NCBI RefSeq assembly: GCF_016123485.1
Contig: NZ_JADCKQ010000009.1
Coordinates: forward strand, 1-64,000
Direction: 5' to 3'
Length of the DNA: 64,000 nucleotides
Source of the DNA: Halocynthiibacter styelae
Lineage (GTDB): Bacteria > Pseudomonadota > Alphaproteobacteria > Rhodobacterales > Rhodobacteraceae
The position numbers and the translations under genes are program-made. The first letter of the stretch is position 1, and every line of letters begins with the position of its first letter. Under the pieces are notes generated by a model, which was given only the letters and a program-made list of their open reading frames with translations, had not been told where the DNA came from and did no database searches. Positions 53,596 to 61,357 of the stretch are shown here, piece after piece.

Positions 53596-54201
53596 ATGGC
53601 ACAGGATCAATATCAGGACTATCTCCGCTACAATAAACTGGGCCTACGCAAGGAAGCTGGCAAATCTGTCCTATGCTTCCTTGAGACGATATCGTCGTTT
53701 TCTGAAAAGGAAAAATGGACGCGTGAAAACCTGCTGACATGCCCGAAAAACGGCGCGGGCAGAATCCGGCACGAGATCTACGAAGGCGTTGTTCTTCCGG
53801 TATTGTTAAAGGGCTATCAGAGTAATGATCCCGAATACATCTATCTGCTGGCCATGAGTTACCAGAACCTTATTGCCTGCCGGGATGTCCATCAGAGACT
53901 AGTATATGTTCCAAAGCTTGAACTTCTAAAGAAAGCTCACTCCCTTGCCCCTGACGAGCAAAGATATGAAAAGGCCCTATTGGATGAGCTAATGGAAGCT
54001 CTCTGGTTTTGCGACCATGAATGGCCTGCAGGGTTACTGGGCGACAATTACCCCTTTGCAGCCCTCTGGAATGACATCGCAATGGCACGAGAGCTGGACA
54101 AGACCGATATCTATGCAGATCGTCTGAACGAACTCTCAGATCGGCTTGAGCAATACAGTAAACAGCAGGAAACGCTCACGCGTGACCAACTACAAAGCTA
54201 G
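53596..54201 (+). CDS. Hypothetical helical protein, 201 aa
   Basis: No family recognised. It is a soluble protein, mostly helical, with a repeat-like middle (NDPEYIYLLAMSYQNLIACR; PKLELLKKAHSLAPDEQRYE) resembling a degenerate TPR. It has two Trp-rich patches (LMEALWFCDHEWPAGLLGDN) and a glutamine-rich C-terminus. AAAGG lies about 8 nt before ATG 53596. Base use is lower in GC than pepF, and it sits between a long inverted repeat and a convergent sulfatase gene, so horizontal acquisition is possible. It could be a stand-alone immunity-type or regulatory protein, but nothing proves that. Confidence 0.65.
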   Translation: MAQDQYQDYLRYNKLGLRKEAGKSVLCFLETISSFSEKEKWTRENLLTCPKNGAGRIRHEIYEGVVLPVLLKGYQSNDPEYIYLLAMSYQNLIACRDVHQRLVYVPKLELLKKAHSLAPDEQRYEKALLDELMEALWFCDHEWPAGLLGDNYPFAALWNDIAMARELDKTDIYADRLNELSDRLEQYSKQQETLTRDQLQS

Positions 54202-54213
54202 AAGCCCCTTCCC

Positions 54214-55677
54214 TCACAAAGCTGACCCTTCCCGCATTTTGTCCTGCTCGGACGGTGTCGGCGTGTGGTTGAAGACATAGGCGTTTTCACAGGCGTCTGC
54301 GCCGCCCAGTTCCGCGATGCGGGCTTTCTGATCTGCGAAGGCACGGGCGTTGACCTCTTCCGGGTTGCAGATTTCATGCAGTCGCTTCAGACCTTCGGCA
54401 AGCGCGGCATGAACCTCAGCCCCGCTTTCCCCTGCCAGATCACGCATCTCACGCGAGTCCGCTTCCAGATCGAACAACTGCGCAGGCTGGCCCACATAAT
54501 GCACGTATTTCCAACGGTCCCAGCGCACCATGAATGTGCCGGTCTTTGATCCGCCATCATGATATTCACTGAACACCGTGCGGTTCGGATCATCCGCCGC
54601 ATTGCCAATCACACGCAGGGACTGACCGGGCAACGCCTGACTTGCGGCATCATCCGCAACGCCTGTGACCTCCCGTGCGGTGGCGGCCAGATCCAGCAGG
54701 CTTGTACCGGTTTTCACCCGTCGCCCCGCCGCGACGCCGGGACCGGCAGCAATCATCGGCACCCCGGCAGAGGCCTCATACATCACCTGTTTCGTCCAGA
54801 AGCCCATATCCCCCATCATATCACCGTGGTCAGACACATAGACAATCACCGTATCCTCAAGTTGCCCGCTATCTTCAAGCGCCGTCAGGATACGCCCGAC
54901 ACAGTGATCCATGAAACTGGTCAGCGCATAATAGGCGGCTTTGGCTTCGCGGGTCTTTGTCTCATCGAAATGGGCGCCGTAGTCAAAGAAACTGCGGATA
55001 TTGGCAAGTTCCGGGTGATCCGGGCGCTCTCCGGAGTTGCGGCCATATGGTAGATCCATTTCTGCCGGGTCATACATATCATACCATTCCTGGGGTGCCG
55101 TCAGTGGATAATGCGGGCTGACCAGCGAGATAAACCCGGCCCAGGGCTTTTCCTTGCGCACAGGATCCGCCAGCCAGACCTCTGCCGCATCGGTGATCGC
55201 GAGGTCATAGTCCGTGTAGGTCGAAGGCCCCGCCCCGACATCTGCGGCCAGTTCCGCAGCGGAATCGTAAGACGGGGGGTTTTCACGCAAAAGCCCCACG
55301 GCCCAGCCTACACCACCCACCACATGCATCGGCAGAATTTCCTCCGTAAACCCGTTATCATCCTCGCCCGAGCGAAAGTGCAGCTTGCCAATGGAAGTCA
55401 CCGGCACGCCCCCATCGCGTAACTGCCGCATCCAGCTGCGCGGTTCACCATTGTATGGCGTCGCGCTGTCCCAATGGCCGGATTTATGCACATGATCCCC
55501 GGTGGCAATGGCGGCCCGTGTGGGCACGCACATGGGCGATGGCGTATAGGCATTTTCAAACACCGTGCCCCGCGCAGCCAAAGCATCGAGGTTCGGGGTT
55601 TTCACAATCGGATGCCCCATGCAACCCATGGTGTCGCGGCGGTGTTCATCTGAGATAAGGATCAGGAAATTGGTCAC
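54214..55677 (-). CDS. Type I sulfatase (arylsulfatase/choline-sulfatase-like)
   Basis: 487-aa alkaline-phosphatase-superfamily hydrolase. The formylglycine site is CVPTR with C50 as the modified residue, in PSPMCVPTRAAIATG. Metal ligands appear in ILISDEHRRDTMG and VYVSDHGDMMGDMGFWTKQ. I chose GTG 55677 because AGAGGA lies upstream and the product then begins MTNFLILISDEHRRD. No signal peptide is visible, so it acts in the cytoplasm, as choline sulfatases do. No formylglycine-generating enzyme gene is in the window. Substrate could be choline sulfate or a sulfated sugar. Confidence 0.88.
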   Translation of the reverse strand: MTNFLILISDEHRRDTMGCMGHPIVKTPNLDALAARGTVFENAYTPSPMCVPTRAAIATGDHVHKSGHWDSATPYNGEPRSWMRQLRDGGVPVTSIGKLHFRSGEDDNGFTEEILPMHVVGGVGWAVGLLRENPPSYDSAAELAADVGAGPSTYTDYDLAITDAAEVWLADPVRKEKPWAGFISLVSPHYPLTAPQEWYDMYDPAEMDLPYGRNSGERPDHPELANIRSFFDYGAHFDETKTREAKAAYYALTSFMDHCVGRILTALEDSGQLEDTVIVYVSDHGDMMGDMGFWTKQVMYEASAGVPMIAAGPGVAAGRRVKTGTSLLDLAATAREVTGVADDAASQALPGQSLRVIGNAADDPNRTVFSEYHDGGSKTGTFMVRWDRWKYVHYVGQPAQLFDLEADSREMRDLAGESGAEVHAALAEGLKRLHEICNPEEVNARAFADQKARIAELGGADACENAYVFNHTPTPSEQDKMREGSAL

Positions 55678-55770
55678 GGGGCGGGTTCCTCTGCTGGCAC
55701 GCGCATAAGTGAACGCTGCACTACTTACCTCTCCCCCGTCAATCACAGATCGGCCATGTCAGGCAGTGGC

Positions 55771-56040
55771 TTACTTCAGTTGGCTGTCTTTAGATCCGCG
55801 TCGATTGATGCCGCCACGCGCCTTAAACGCCGTATCGCGTTCCGCCACACACTCAATACACAGTTTCACGCCGCGCACGGCTTCTCGCCGGGCCTGTGGG
55901 ATTTCTTCTTCGCATTCCGCACAGAACTTCAGGCTTTCGCCAACGGGCTGCGCACGGGATTTCATGCGGGCAAGTTCATCGTTCACGCTTGCCTCAATCT
56001 GTTCAGATACAGCCCCGTCTTTTGCCCATCCGCCTGCCAT
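55771..56040 (-). CDS. TraR/DksA-type zinc-finger protein
   Basis: 89 aa. The C-terminal four-Cys zinc finger (C40-x2-C43 ... C61-x2-C64; FCAECEEEIPQARREAVRG then VKLCIECVAERD) is that of DksA/TraR proteins, but the long coiled-coil of full DksA is missing. Short forms such as YbiI bind the RNA-polymerase secondary channel or have unknown roles. Monocistronic, upstream of the sulfatase on the same strand. Confidence 0.85.
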   Translation of the reverse strand: MAGGWAKDGAVSEQIEASVNDELARMKSRAQPVGESLKFCAECEEEIPQARREAVRGVKLCIECVAERDTAFKARGGINRRGSKDSQLK

Positions 56041-56157
56041 GGTCTATCCTCCGTCTTCCACCACAAGACTGACGCAACGACAGCATAAGTGCAAGCCTGC
56101 GGGGCTTGTCAGATCCGGGATTTCCCCTAAGCTGCCCCCATAACAGGAGGAATTTTC

Positions 56158-57333
56158 ATGCGGGTTTTCGGGAAATGGCTGGGACGGTTTTTGATAGTGG
56201 TTGTGGCGGCTGTTGTGGCTTTTCTGGCCTTTGCACCGGGGTATGTTGAAAGCCAGCGCAACGCCGTGTCACCCCATGATCCCTGGCCGGTTTCGGATGA
56301 GGCTGCGACGCTGCATGAAAACCTTCTGGTCGGCGACTGGCATTCTGACAGCCTGCTCTGGCGGCGGGATCTGACGCGGCGCGCAAACCGGGGCCATGTG
56401 GACCTGCCGCGCCTGATCGAAGGCAATGTTGCGCTGCAGATGTTCACGGCGGTCACCAAAAGTCCGCGTGGCCAGAACTACAGCAGAAACGCCGCAGACG
56501 CGCCTGATAACATTACACTTCTTGCCATGGGCCAGCGCTGGCCCGCGCGCACCTGGGACAGCCTTCTGGAACGTGCGCTGTATCAGGCAGAACGTCTGCA
56601 CGGGTTTGAGGATAAAGCACCCGAGATGCTGCAGATCATCCGCAATCAGGCAGATCTGGATGCAGTTCTGGCCCGCCGTACAGCAGGTGAAGATGTCGTC
56701 GGTGGCCTGCTTGGGATTGAAGGCGCACATCCGCTGGAAGGCGATATGGCGAACCTTGATAAGCTGGTCGACGCTGGTTACCGGATGATCGGACTGCAGC
56801 ATTTCTTTGACAATGAACTGGGCGGATCCCTGCACGGCACATCTGACCAGGGGTTGACGGATTTCGGCCGCGAACTCGTGCGTGCAGTTGCCGCCCGCCC
56901 CCTGATTATTGACCTTGCACATTCCAGCCCACAGGTGGCCCGCGATGTGCTTGCCATCACCGACGTGCCGCTTGTGGTCAGCCACACTGGCCTGCATTCC
57001 GCCTGTCGCGTAAAACGTAACTTTGAAGACCCTCTGATGCGGGAAATTGCAGCAACCGGCGGCGTGATTGCTATCGGCTACTGGGCCGATGTGACCTGCA
57101 ATGAAAGCCCCGCCGGCGTGGCTTCGGTCATCCGTCAGGCGATTGCTGTGCTGGGCGAAGATCACGTGTCGCTGGGATCAGATTTTGACGGATCCGTGCG
57201 CACAGGGTTTGACACATCCGAACTTGCCGCCCTCACCCATGCGCTGATAAATGAAGGCGTGACAGAGCCTCAGATCCGCAAGGTTATGGGGAAAAACATG
57301 CTGCGTGTTCTGCGCGACCGACTAGAGGAATGA
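56158..57333 (+). CDS. Membrane dipeptidase, M19 family
   Basis: 391 aa. A hydrophobic N-terminal anchor or signal (about 8-29) is followed by the amidohydrolase-fold M19 domain with LVGDWHSDSLLW (metal His-x-Asp), GLLGIEGAHPLEG (bridging Glu), LQHFFDNELGGS, IDLAHSSPQVARDV and VVSHTGLHS, and VSLGSDFDGSV. These renal-dipeptidase-like enzymes cleave dipeptides, including D-configured C-terminal residues. It is likely periplasmic. It is followed 10 bp later by mtfA. Confidence 0.92.
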   Translation: MRVFGKWLGRFLIVVVAAVVAFLAFAPGYVESQRNAVSPHDPWPVSDEAATLHENLLVGDWHSDSLLWRRDLTRRANRGHVDLPRLIEGNVALQMFTAVTKSPRGQNYSRNAADAPDNITLLAMGQRWPARTWDSLLERALYQAERLHGFEDKAPEMLQIIRNQADLDAVLARRTAGEDVVGGLLGIEGAHPLEGDMANLDKLVDAGYRMIGLQHFFDNELGGSLHGTSDQGLTDFGRELVRAVAARPLIIDLAHSSPQVARDVLAITDVPLVVSHTGLHSACRVKRNFEDPLMREIAATGGVIAIGYWADVTCNESPAGVASVIRQAIAVLGEDHVSLGSDFDGSVRTGFDTSELAALTHALINEGVTEPQIRKVMGKNMLRVLRDRLEE

Positions 57334-57343
57334 TCTGAAAACA

Positions 57344-58165
57344 ATGCTGTTTCTTTCTGCTCTTGTCATCGTAATCCTGGTTGCATCTGTCATCGTCTTT
57401 CGTCGTTTCCAGGAAAAACGCAGGCGTACAGCCCTGTTGGCTTCCTCTCTGAACGCGTATGAGAGGAACATCATTGCGCATGAAGTTCCTCTTTATCGTC
57501 AGTTGCCGGACAACATCCGGCACCCTCTGGAAGGTAAGATAAATCTCTTCCTGCATCAGGTGGAATTCCTTGGGTGCGACGGGCTGGAGGTCACGGAAGA
57601 AATGCGCCTGTCAATTGCCGCTCAGGCCTGCCTGCTGGTGGTGAACCGCAACATCTGGTTCGACACGCTGCGCACGCTGCTGATCTATCCCGGTGCCTTT
57701 AAATCTGTGCAACCTCGCCGCAACGGATTTGTTGTGACAAAACGTGAAATCATCCGCGCAGGCGAAAGCTGGCACCGCGGACCAGTGATCCTGTCCTGGG
57801 CGCATAGTTTGCGTGGCGCACAAAACCCTGTCGATGGCCAGAATGTGGTTATTCACGAATTTGCCCATCAGATCGACGATCTGACCGGCCAGACCAATGG
57901 CGTGCCCCTGCTGGCAAGAGGACAAAGCTTTGCGGATTGGGAAAACGCCATTCTGCCCGCCTATGAACAACACGTAAAGGATGTCGAACGTGGCCGTAAA
58001 ACCGTGCTGGATGCTTACGGTGCTGAGGGACATGAAGAATTTTTCGCCGTTGGCACAGAAACGTTCTTTGAGAAACCTGAAGCCATGCAAAAGGATATGC
58101 CAGAGGTCTATCACCAGTTTGTAATGCTGTTCGGTATGAACCCGCTTGACTGGCAGGCAAAATAA
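57344..58165 (+). CDS. mtfA: MtfA-like M90 zinc peptidase
   Basis: 273 aa. N-terminal membrane helix (about 2-20), then the M90 domain with HEFAH at 171-175 in VVIHEFAHQIDDLTGQ and the third ligand Glu in EEFFAVGTETFFEKPE. E. coli MtfA binds the Mlc repressor of the glucose PTS and is a peptidase. The membrane anchor is absent from the enterobacterial protein, so this version is membrane-bound. No mlc-like gene in the immediate context except the unlinked ROK regulator. Confidence 0.9.
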   Translation: MLFLSALVIVILVASVIVFRRFQEKRRRTALLASSLNAYERNIIAHEVPLYRQLPDNIRHPLEGKINLFLHQVEFLGCDGLEVTEEMRLSIAAQACLLVVNRNIWFDTLRTLLIYPGAFKSVQPRRNGFVVTKREIIRAGESWHRGPVILSWAHSLRGAQNPVDGQNVVIHEFAHQIDDLTGQTNGVPLLARGQSFADWENAILPAYEQHVKDVERGRKTVLDAYGAEGHEEFFAVGTETFFEKPEAMQKDMPEVYHQFVMLFGMNPLDWQAK

Positions 58166-58190
58166 AAAGGCGACCTGACGGGCCGCCTTT
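58166..58190. terminator. Terminator between mtfA and rpoH
   Basis: AAAGGCG (58166-58172) and CGCCTTT (58184-58190) close an 11-nt loop between the convergent mtfA and rpoH genes. Confidence 0.75.
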
Positions 58191-58216
58191 CCTATCAATA
58201 CAAATTTCAGTCGCGA

Positions 58217-59113
58217 TCAGCTGCGTTCCAGCAGGCCTTTTTGGCGGGCCAGTTCGCGCATGCGTTTCTGCAGCTTTTCAAAGGCGCGCACTTCGATCTG
58301 ACGGATGCGTTCGCGGCTGACGTCATATTCGCCGGACAGGTCTTCCAGCGTCTTTGGCTGATCCTCAAGGCGGCGCTTCATCAGGATGTCTTTTTCCCGG
58401 TCATTCAGCGCTTCCATGGCTTCAGCCAGTAGCTCACGACGTGTTTCCAGCTCGTCCTTCGCTTCATAGTCGCCCGCCTGATCCGCATCTTCATCTTCCA
58501 GCCAGTCCTGCCATTGCATGGTGCCTTCGCCTTCAGACCCAACGGTCGCGTTCAGCGAGGCATCACCACCGGACATACGGCGGTTCATAGAGATGACTTC
58601 CTGTTCGGTTACACCCAGGTCATTGGCGATACGTGCCACATTTTCCGGGCGCAGATCGCCTTCTTCCAGCGCGCCAATCCGGTTCTTCGCCTTACGCAGG
58701 TTGAAGAACAATTTCTTCTGGGCGCTTGTTGTGCCCAGTTTCACCATAGACCAGGACCGCAGAACATATTCCTGAATGCTGGCACGGATCCACCACATAG
58801 CGTAGGTCGCCAGACGGAAGCCTTTTTCCGGATCAAAGCGTTTCACCGCCTGCATAAGGCCAACGTTTGCTTCTGAAATCACCTCAGCCTGCGGCAGACC
58901 GTAACCACGATAGCCCATGGCGATTTTCGCGGCGAGACGCAGGTGGGACGTTACCATTTTGTGGGCGGATTCAGAATCCTGATCTTCCACCCAGCGTTTG
59001 GCCAGCATGTATTCTTCTTCCGGCTCAAGCAGCGGGAATTTACGGATTTCCTGCATATAGCGGTTCAGCCCCTGTTCCGGGCTTGGCGCTGGAAGATTTG
59101 CATAATTGCTCAT
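58217..59113 (-). CDS. rpoH: RNA polymerase heat-shock sigma factor (sigma-32)
   Basis: 298-aa sigma-70-family protein. Region 2 shows SEANVGLMQAVKRFDPEKGF and ATYAMWWIRASIQEYVLRSW, the RpoH box QKKLFFNLRKAKNRIG follows, and region 4 has the HTH ETLEDLSGEYDVSRERIRQIE-type motif. Start ATG 59113 (MSNYANLPAPSPEQGLNRYM) has GAGGG upstream; the longer frame to 59161 is not needed. It directs the heat-shock regulon. A heat-shock-type promoter lies at 59191-59218, suggesting autoregulation. Rhodobacterales often carry two rpoH genes; the second is not in this window. Confidence 0.95.
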   Translation of the reverse strand: MSNYANLPAPSPEQGLNRYMQEIRKFPLLEPEEEYMLAKRWVEDQDSESAHKMVTSHLRLAAKIAMGYRGYGLPQAEVISEANVGLMQAVKRFDPEKGFRLATYAMWWIRASIQEYVLRSWSMVKLGTTSAQKKLFFNLRKAKNRIGALEEGDLRPENVARIANDLGVTEQEVISMNRRMSGGDASLNATVGSEGEGTMQWQDWLEDEDADQAGDYEAKDELETRRELLAEAMEALNDREKDILMKRRLEDQPKTLEDLSGEYDVSRERIRQIEVRAFEKLQKRMRELARQKGLLERS

Positions 59114-59190
59114 ATCGGCCCTCGTCCTGTAAAATACGGGCTTACCCCACCCGCTGCGCAAACTTATGTTTACGCGATTAACATACTATC

Positions 59191-59218
59191 AGATAGTTCG
59201 TCCTAGCACATTTTCAAG
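59191..59218 (-). promoter_or_regulatory. Candidate sigma-32-type promoter of rpoH
   Basis: On the minus strand CTTG (59218-59215) is followed after exactly 17 bp by ACTATCT (59197-59191). The alphaproteobacterial heat-shock consensus is CTTG-N17/18-CYTATNT, so only one defined position differs. It lies about 80 bp before the rpoH ATG. Confidence 0.5.
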
Positions 59219-59300
59219 CCCCCGCCCTAACAAATGCGCCTTAATGCACGGTTAAGTGACGCGATAAAAACTCTCTATTTTAACCTGATTAACCATCACA

Positions 59301-59920
59301 TCAGAGATACACCTCTGAAAAACGCGATTCATGCCCTTGAAAACCCACGATCTTATGGGCTTTAAAATCTGCATACAACGCGTCCGAAACGACGGGATCG
59401 CCACGTTTCAGATCGGCATCTGTCCACAGATGGCGTTCACCAACCACGCTTTGACGCACATCAACCGAGGGTGAAGAGCGGTTGGCGTAAGCGATTCCAG
59501 TTTTGGGTTAACACGACGCCAGGCAAGGTCTGATTCCTCAATCACCAACCCGCCGTCTAACGGTTCCTGTGGGTAAAAGAAGAAATGATCAGTATTCAAC
59601 AACTCCCCTCGAGGCTTCCCCTCTCCTTTGAATGCATAAATTTCGACAGGAACGTAGATATGTTGCGCCGGATCCTTTGCCTCAACCAAATCGCGAAAAC
59701 GCTGACTGACCAGAGTGTCGCTGGTTGTTGCCCCAATTGTATAGTCAGGGCGGGTCTTGTCTTTTGTGGTCTGCAGCAGGCGAATAGGCCAGTGTTTCTC
59801 ATCAGGCACCTTCCCCCTGCGGATTAAGAACAAGGCATCCTCCTGGCCAGGTTCATACACCAGATCTAACGGGTTTCTGGTATGGGCATTCCACGCGATC
59901 TTGTCCAGCTTCCAGGGCAT
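59301..59920 (-). pseudogene. Frameshifted Imm11-family (DUF1629) immunity-like gene
   Basis: ATG 59920 has AAGGA 8 nt upstream. The first frame runs to a stop at 59408 and contains the Imm11-like core LVSQRFRDLVEAKDPAQHIY followed by VPVEIYAFKGEG. The natural C-terminus is found in another frame from about 59474 to the stop at 59301: SPSVDVRQSVVGERHLWTDA then DLKRGDPVVSDALYADFKAH. The frame switch falls at about 59470-59500. Restored, the protein would have about 205 residues, normal for the family. Imm11 proteins protect against polymorphic toxins, but no toxin gene is adjacent. A sequencing error remains possible. Confidence 0.75.
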
Positions 59921-59982
59921 TAATGTGTTCCTTCTGCAATAAAGTCGTGGCTTATAACGGACACATTCACACAGAAAGAAGG

Positions 59983-61029
59983 CTAGCTTGTGATGCCCGC
60001 CCGCAATTTATCCGCCAGCCCCTGCATATCCACAGGATCCGGTGCTTCAAAACGCAATGTCTCGCCGGTATCAGGATGCACAAACCCAAGGCTGGCCGCA
60101 TGCAGCGCCTGACGGGGGAAGGCGCGCGCGGCGGCGGCGGCCACTGGACCAACCGCTTTATCCGCCAGTTTGCGTTTACCACCATAGGTCTGATCCCCGA
60201 TCAATCCATGACCCGCGTGTGTCATATGCACACGGATCTGGTGTGTGCGGCCGGTTTCAAGCCAGCATTCCACCTTGGCCGCCACCGCAGGATTGCCATA
60301 GCTTTCCAGAATACGCACCCGTGTCACCGCATGGCGTCCACCCGTGAAAATCGCCTGCTGTTTCTGACGGTCATGTTTGTGCCGCGCCAGCATGGTGGTG
60401 ATTTTCATGATGTTGCTGGTTTCGAAATTCACGCCCTTCACGCCGCGCAGGCGTGGATCAAAGGCATCCGGCACACCGTAAACCATCGCGTGGTAGTGGC
60501 GTTCAACCGTGTGTTTCTCAAACTGTTTTGCCAACCCCTGATGGGCTTTATCGGTTTTCGCAACCACCAGCAGACCGGACGTATCTTTGTCGATCCGGTG
60601 CACAATGCCCGGACGCGCCTTACCACCGACACCCGACAGATCACTGCCGAAATGATGCAGCAGGGCATTCACAAGCGTGCCAGATGGCGTGCCTGGGGCG
60701 GGATGCACCACCATACCCACGGGTTTATTCACCACAATCAGGTGATCATCCTCATAGAGGATTTCCAGTGGAATATCTTCCGGCAGAATGTGTGTGTCCT
60801 GCGCCTGTGGCACGGCAATAGAGATCACATCGCCTGAAGCCACTTTCGCCTTCTGATCCGTGACAACCACACCTGCGCGGCTGACAGCCCCTTCTGCGAT
60901 CAGTTTCGCAAGGCGCGAGCGTGACAGCGCAGCTTCCTCTGGCACATCGCGCGCAAGGGCTTTATCAAGACGAGGCGGAGGATTTTCCGCAATCACGACC
61001 TCAATGATATCCTGAGAAAGATCCTGCAT
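59983..61029 (-). CDS. rluD: 23S rRNA pseudouridine synthase, RluA/RluD family
   Basis: 348 aa. N-terminal S4 RNA-binding domain (about 18-70), then the pseudouridine synthase domain with catalytic D147 in GIVHRIDKDTSGLLVVAKT, plus VNKPVGMVVHPAPG and ETGRTHQIRVHM. The C-terminus ends in the typical barrel. Start ATG 61029 has AAGGGA upstream and gives MQDLSQDIIEVVIAENPPPR. Its start codon overlaps the start codon of the divergent plus-strand gene by two bases, so its promoter must lie within that gene. Modifies uridines in helix 69 if it is a true RluD. Confidence 0.93.
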   Translation of the reverse strand: MQDLSQDIIEVVIAENPPPRLDKALARDVPEEAALSRSRLAKLIAEGAVSRAGVVVTDQKAKVASGDVISIAVPQAQDTHILPEDIPLEILYEDDHLIVVNKPVGMVVHPAPGTPSGTLVNALLHHFGSDLSGVGGKARPGIVHRIDKDTSGLLVVAKTDKAHQGLAKQFEKHTVERHYHAMVYGVPDAFDPRLRGVKGVNFETSNIMKITTMLARHKHDRQKQQAIFTGGRHAVTRVRILESYGNPAVAAKVECWLETGRTHQIRVHMTHAGHGLIGDQTYGGKRKLADKAVGPVAAAAARAFPRQALHAASLGFVHPDTGETLRFEAPDPVDMQGLADKLRAGITS

Positions 61030-61357
61030 GTCTGATGTCCCTTCTGACGTCCCGAATGAAGAACCGGTGGAACTGCCCGCCAGCCTGAAGTTTCTGAAAC
61101 TGCTGGTCACAGTGCTGACCGGCGTGATGATCCTGGGCGTTGTAGTGATCATTTACCTGCTTGTCACGCAGCTAACGCGCATGCCAGATCCTCTGGTGCT
61201 GCCGGAGGTGATTTCCCTGCCCGAAGGCCACAGCACCACGGCGTTTACCCGCGGCACAGACTGGTTTGCCGTGGTGACAGAAAGTGAGGCTGGCGAGGCG
61301 ATCCTGATCTATGACCTGGGCAGCGGCGCATTGCGTCAGGAAATCACGGTGGAGTAA
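61028..61357 (+). CDS. DUF6476-like single-pass membrane protein
   Basis: 109 aa with one membrane helix at about residues 27-47 (LLVTVLTGVMILGVVVIIYL), a Pro-rich linker, and a C-terminal beta-strand domain containing EGHSTTAFTRGTDWFAVVTE. This fits the DUF6476 family of Rhodobacterales, whose function is unknown. ATG 61028 shares two bases with the rluD ATG on the other strand. The ribosome site (GAGAAAG) is weak. Convergent with the large TPR gene, whose stop codon abuts its own. Confidence 0.85.
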   Translation: MSDVPSDVPNEEPVELPASLKFLKLLVTVLTGVMILGVVVIIYLLVTQLTRMPDPLVLPEVISLPEGHSTTAFTRGTDWFAVVTESEAGEAILIYDLGSGALRQEITVE

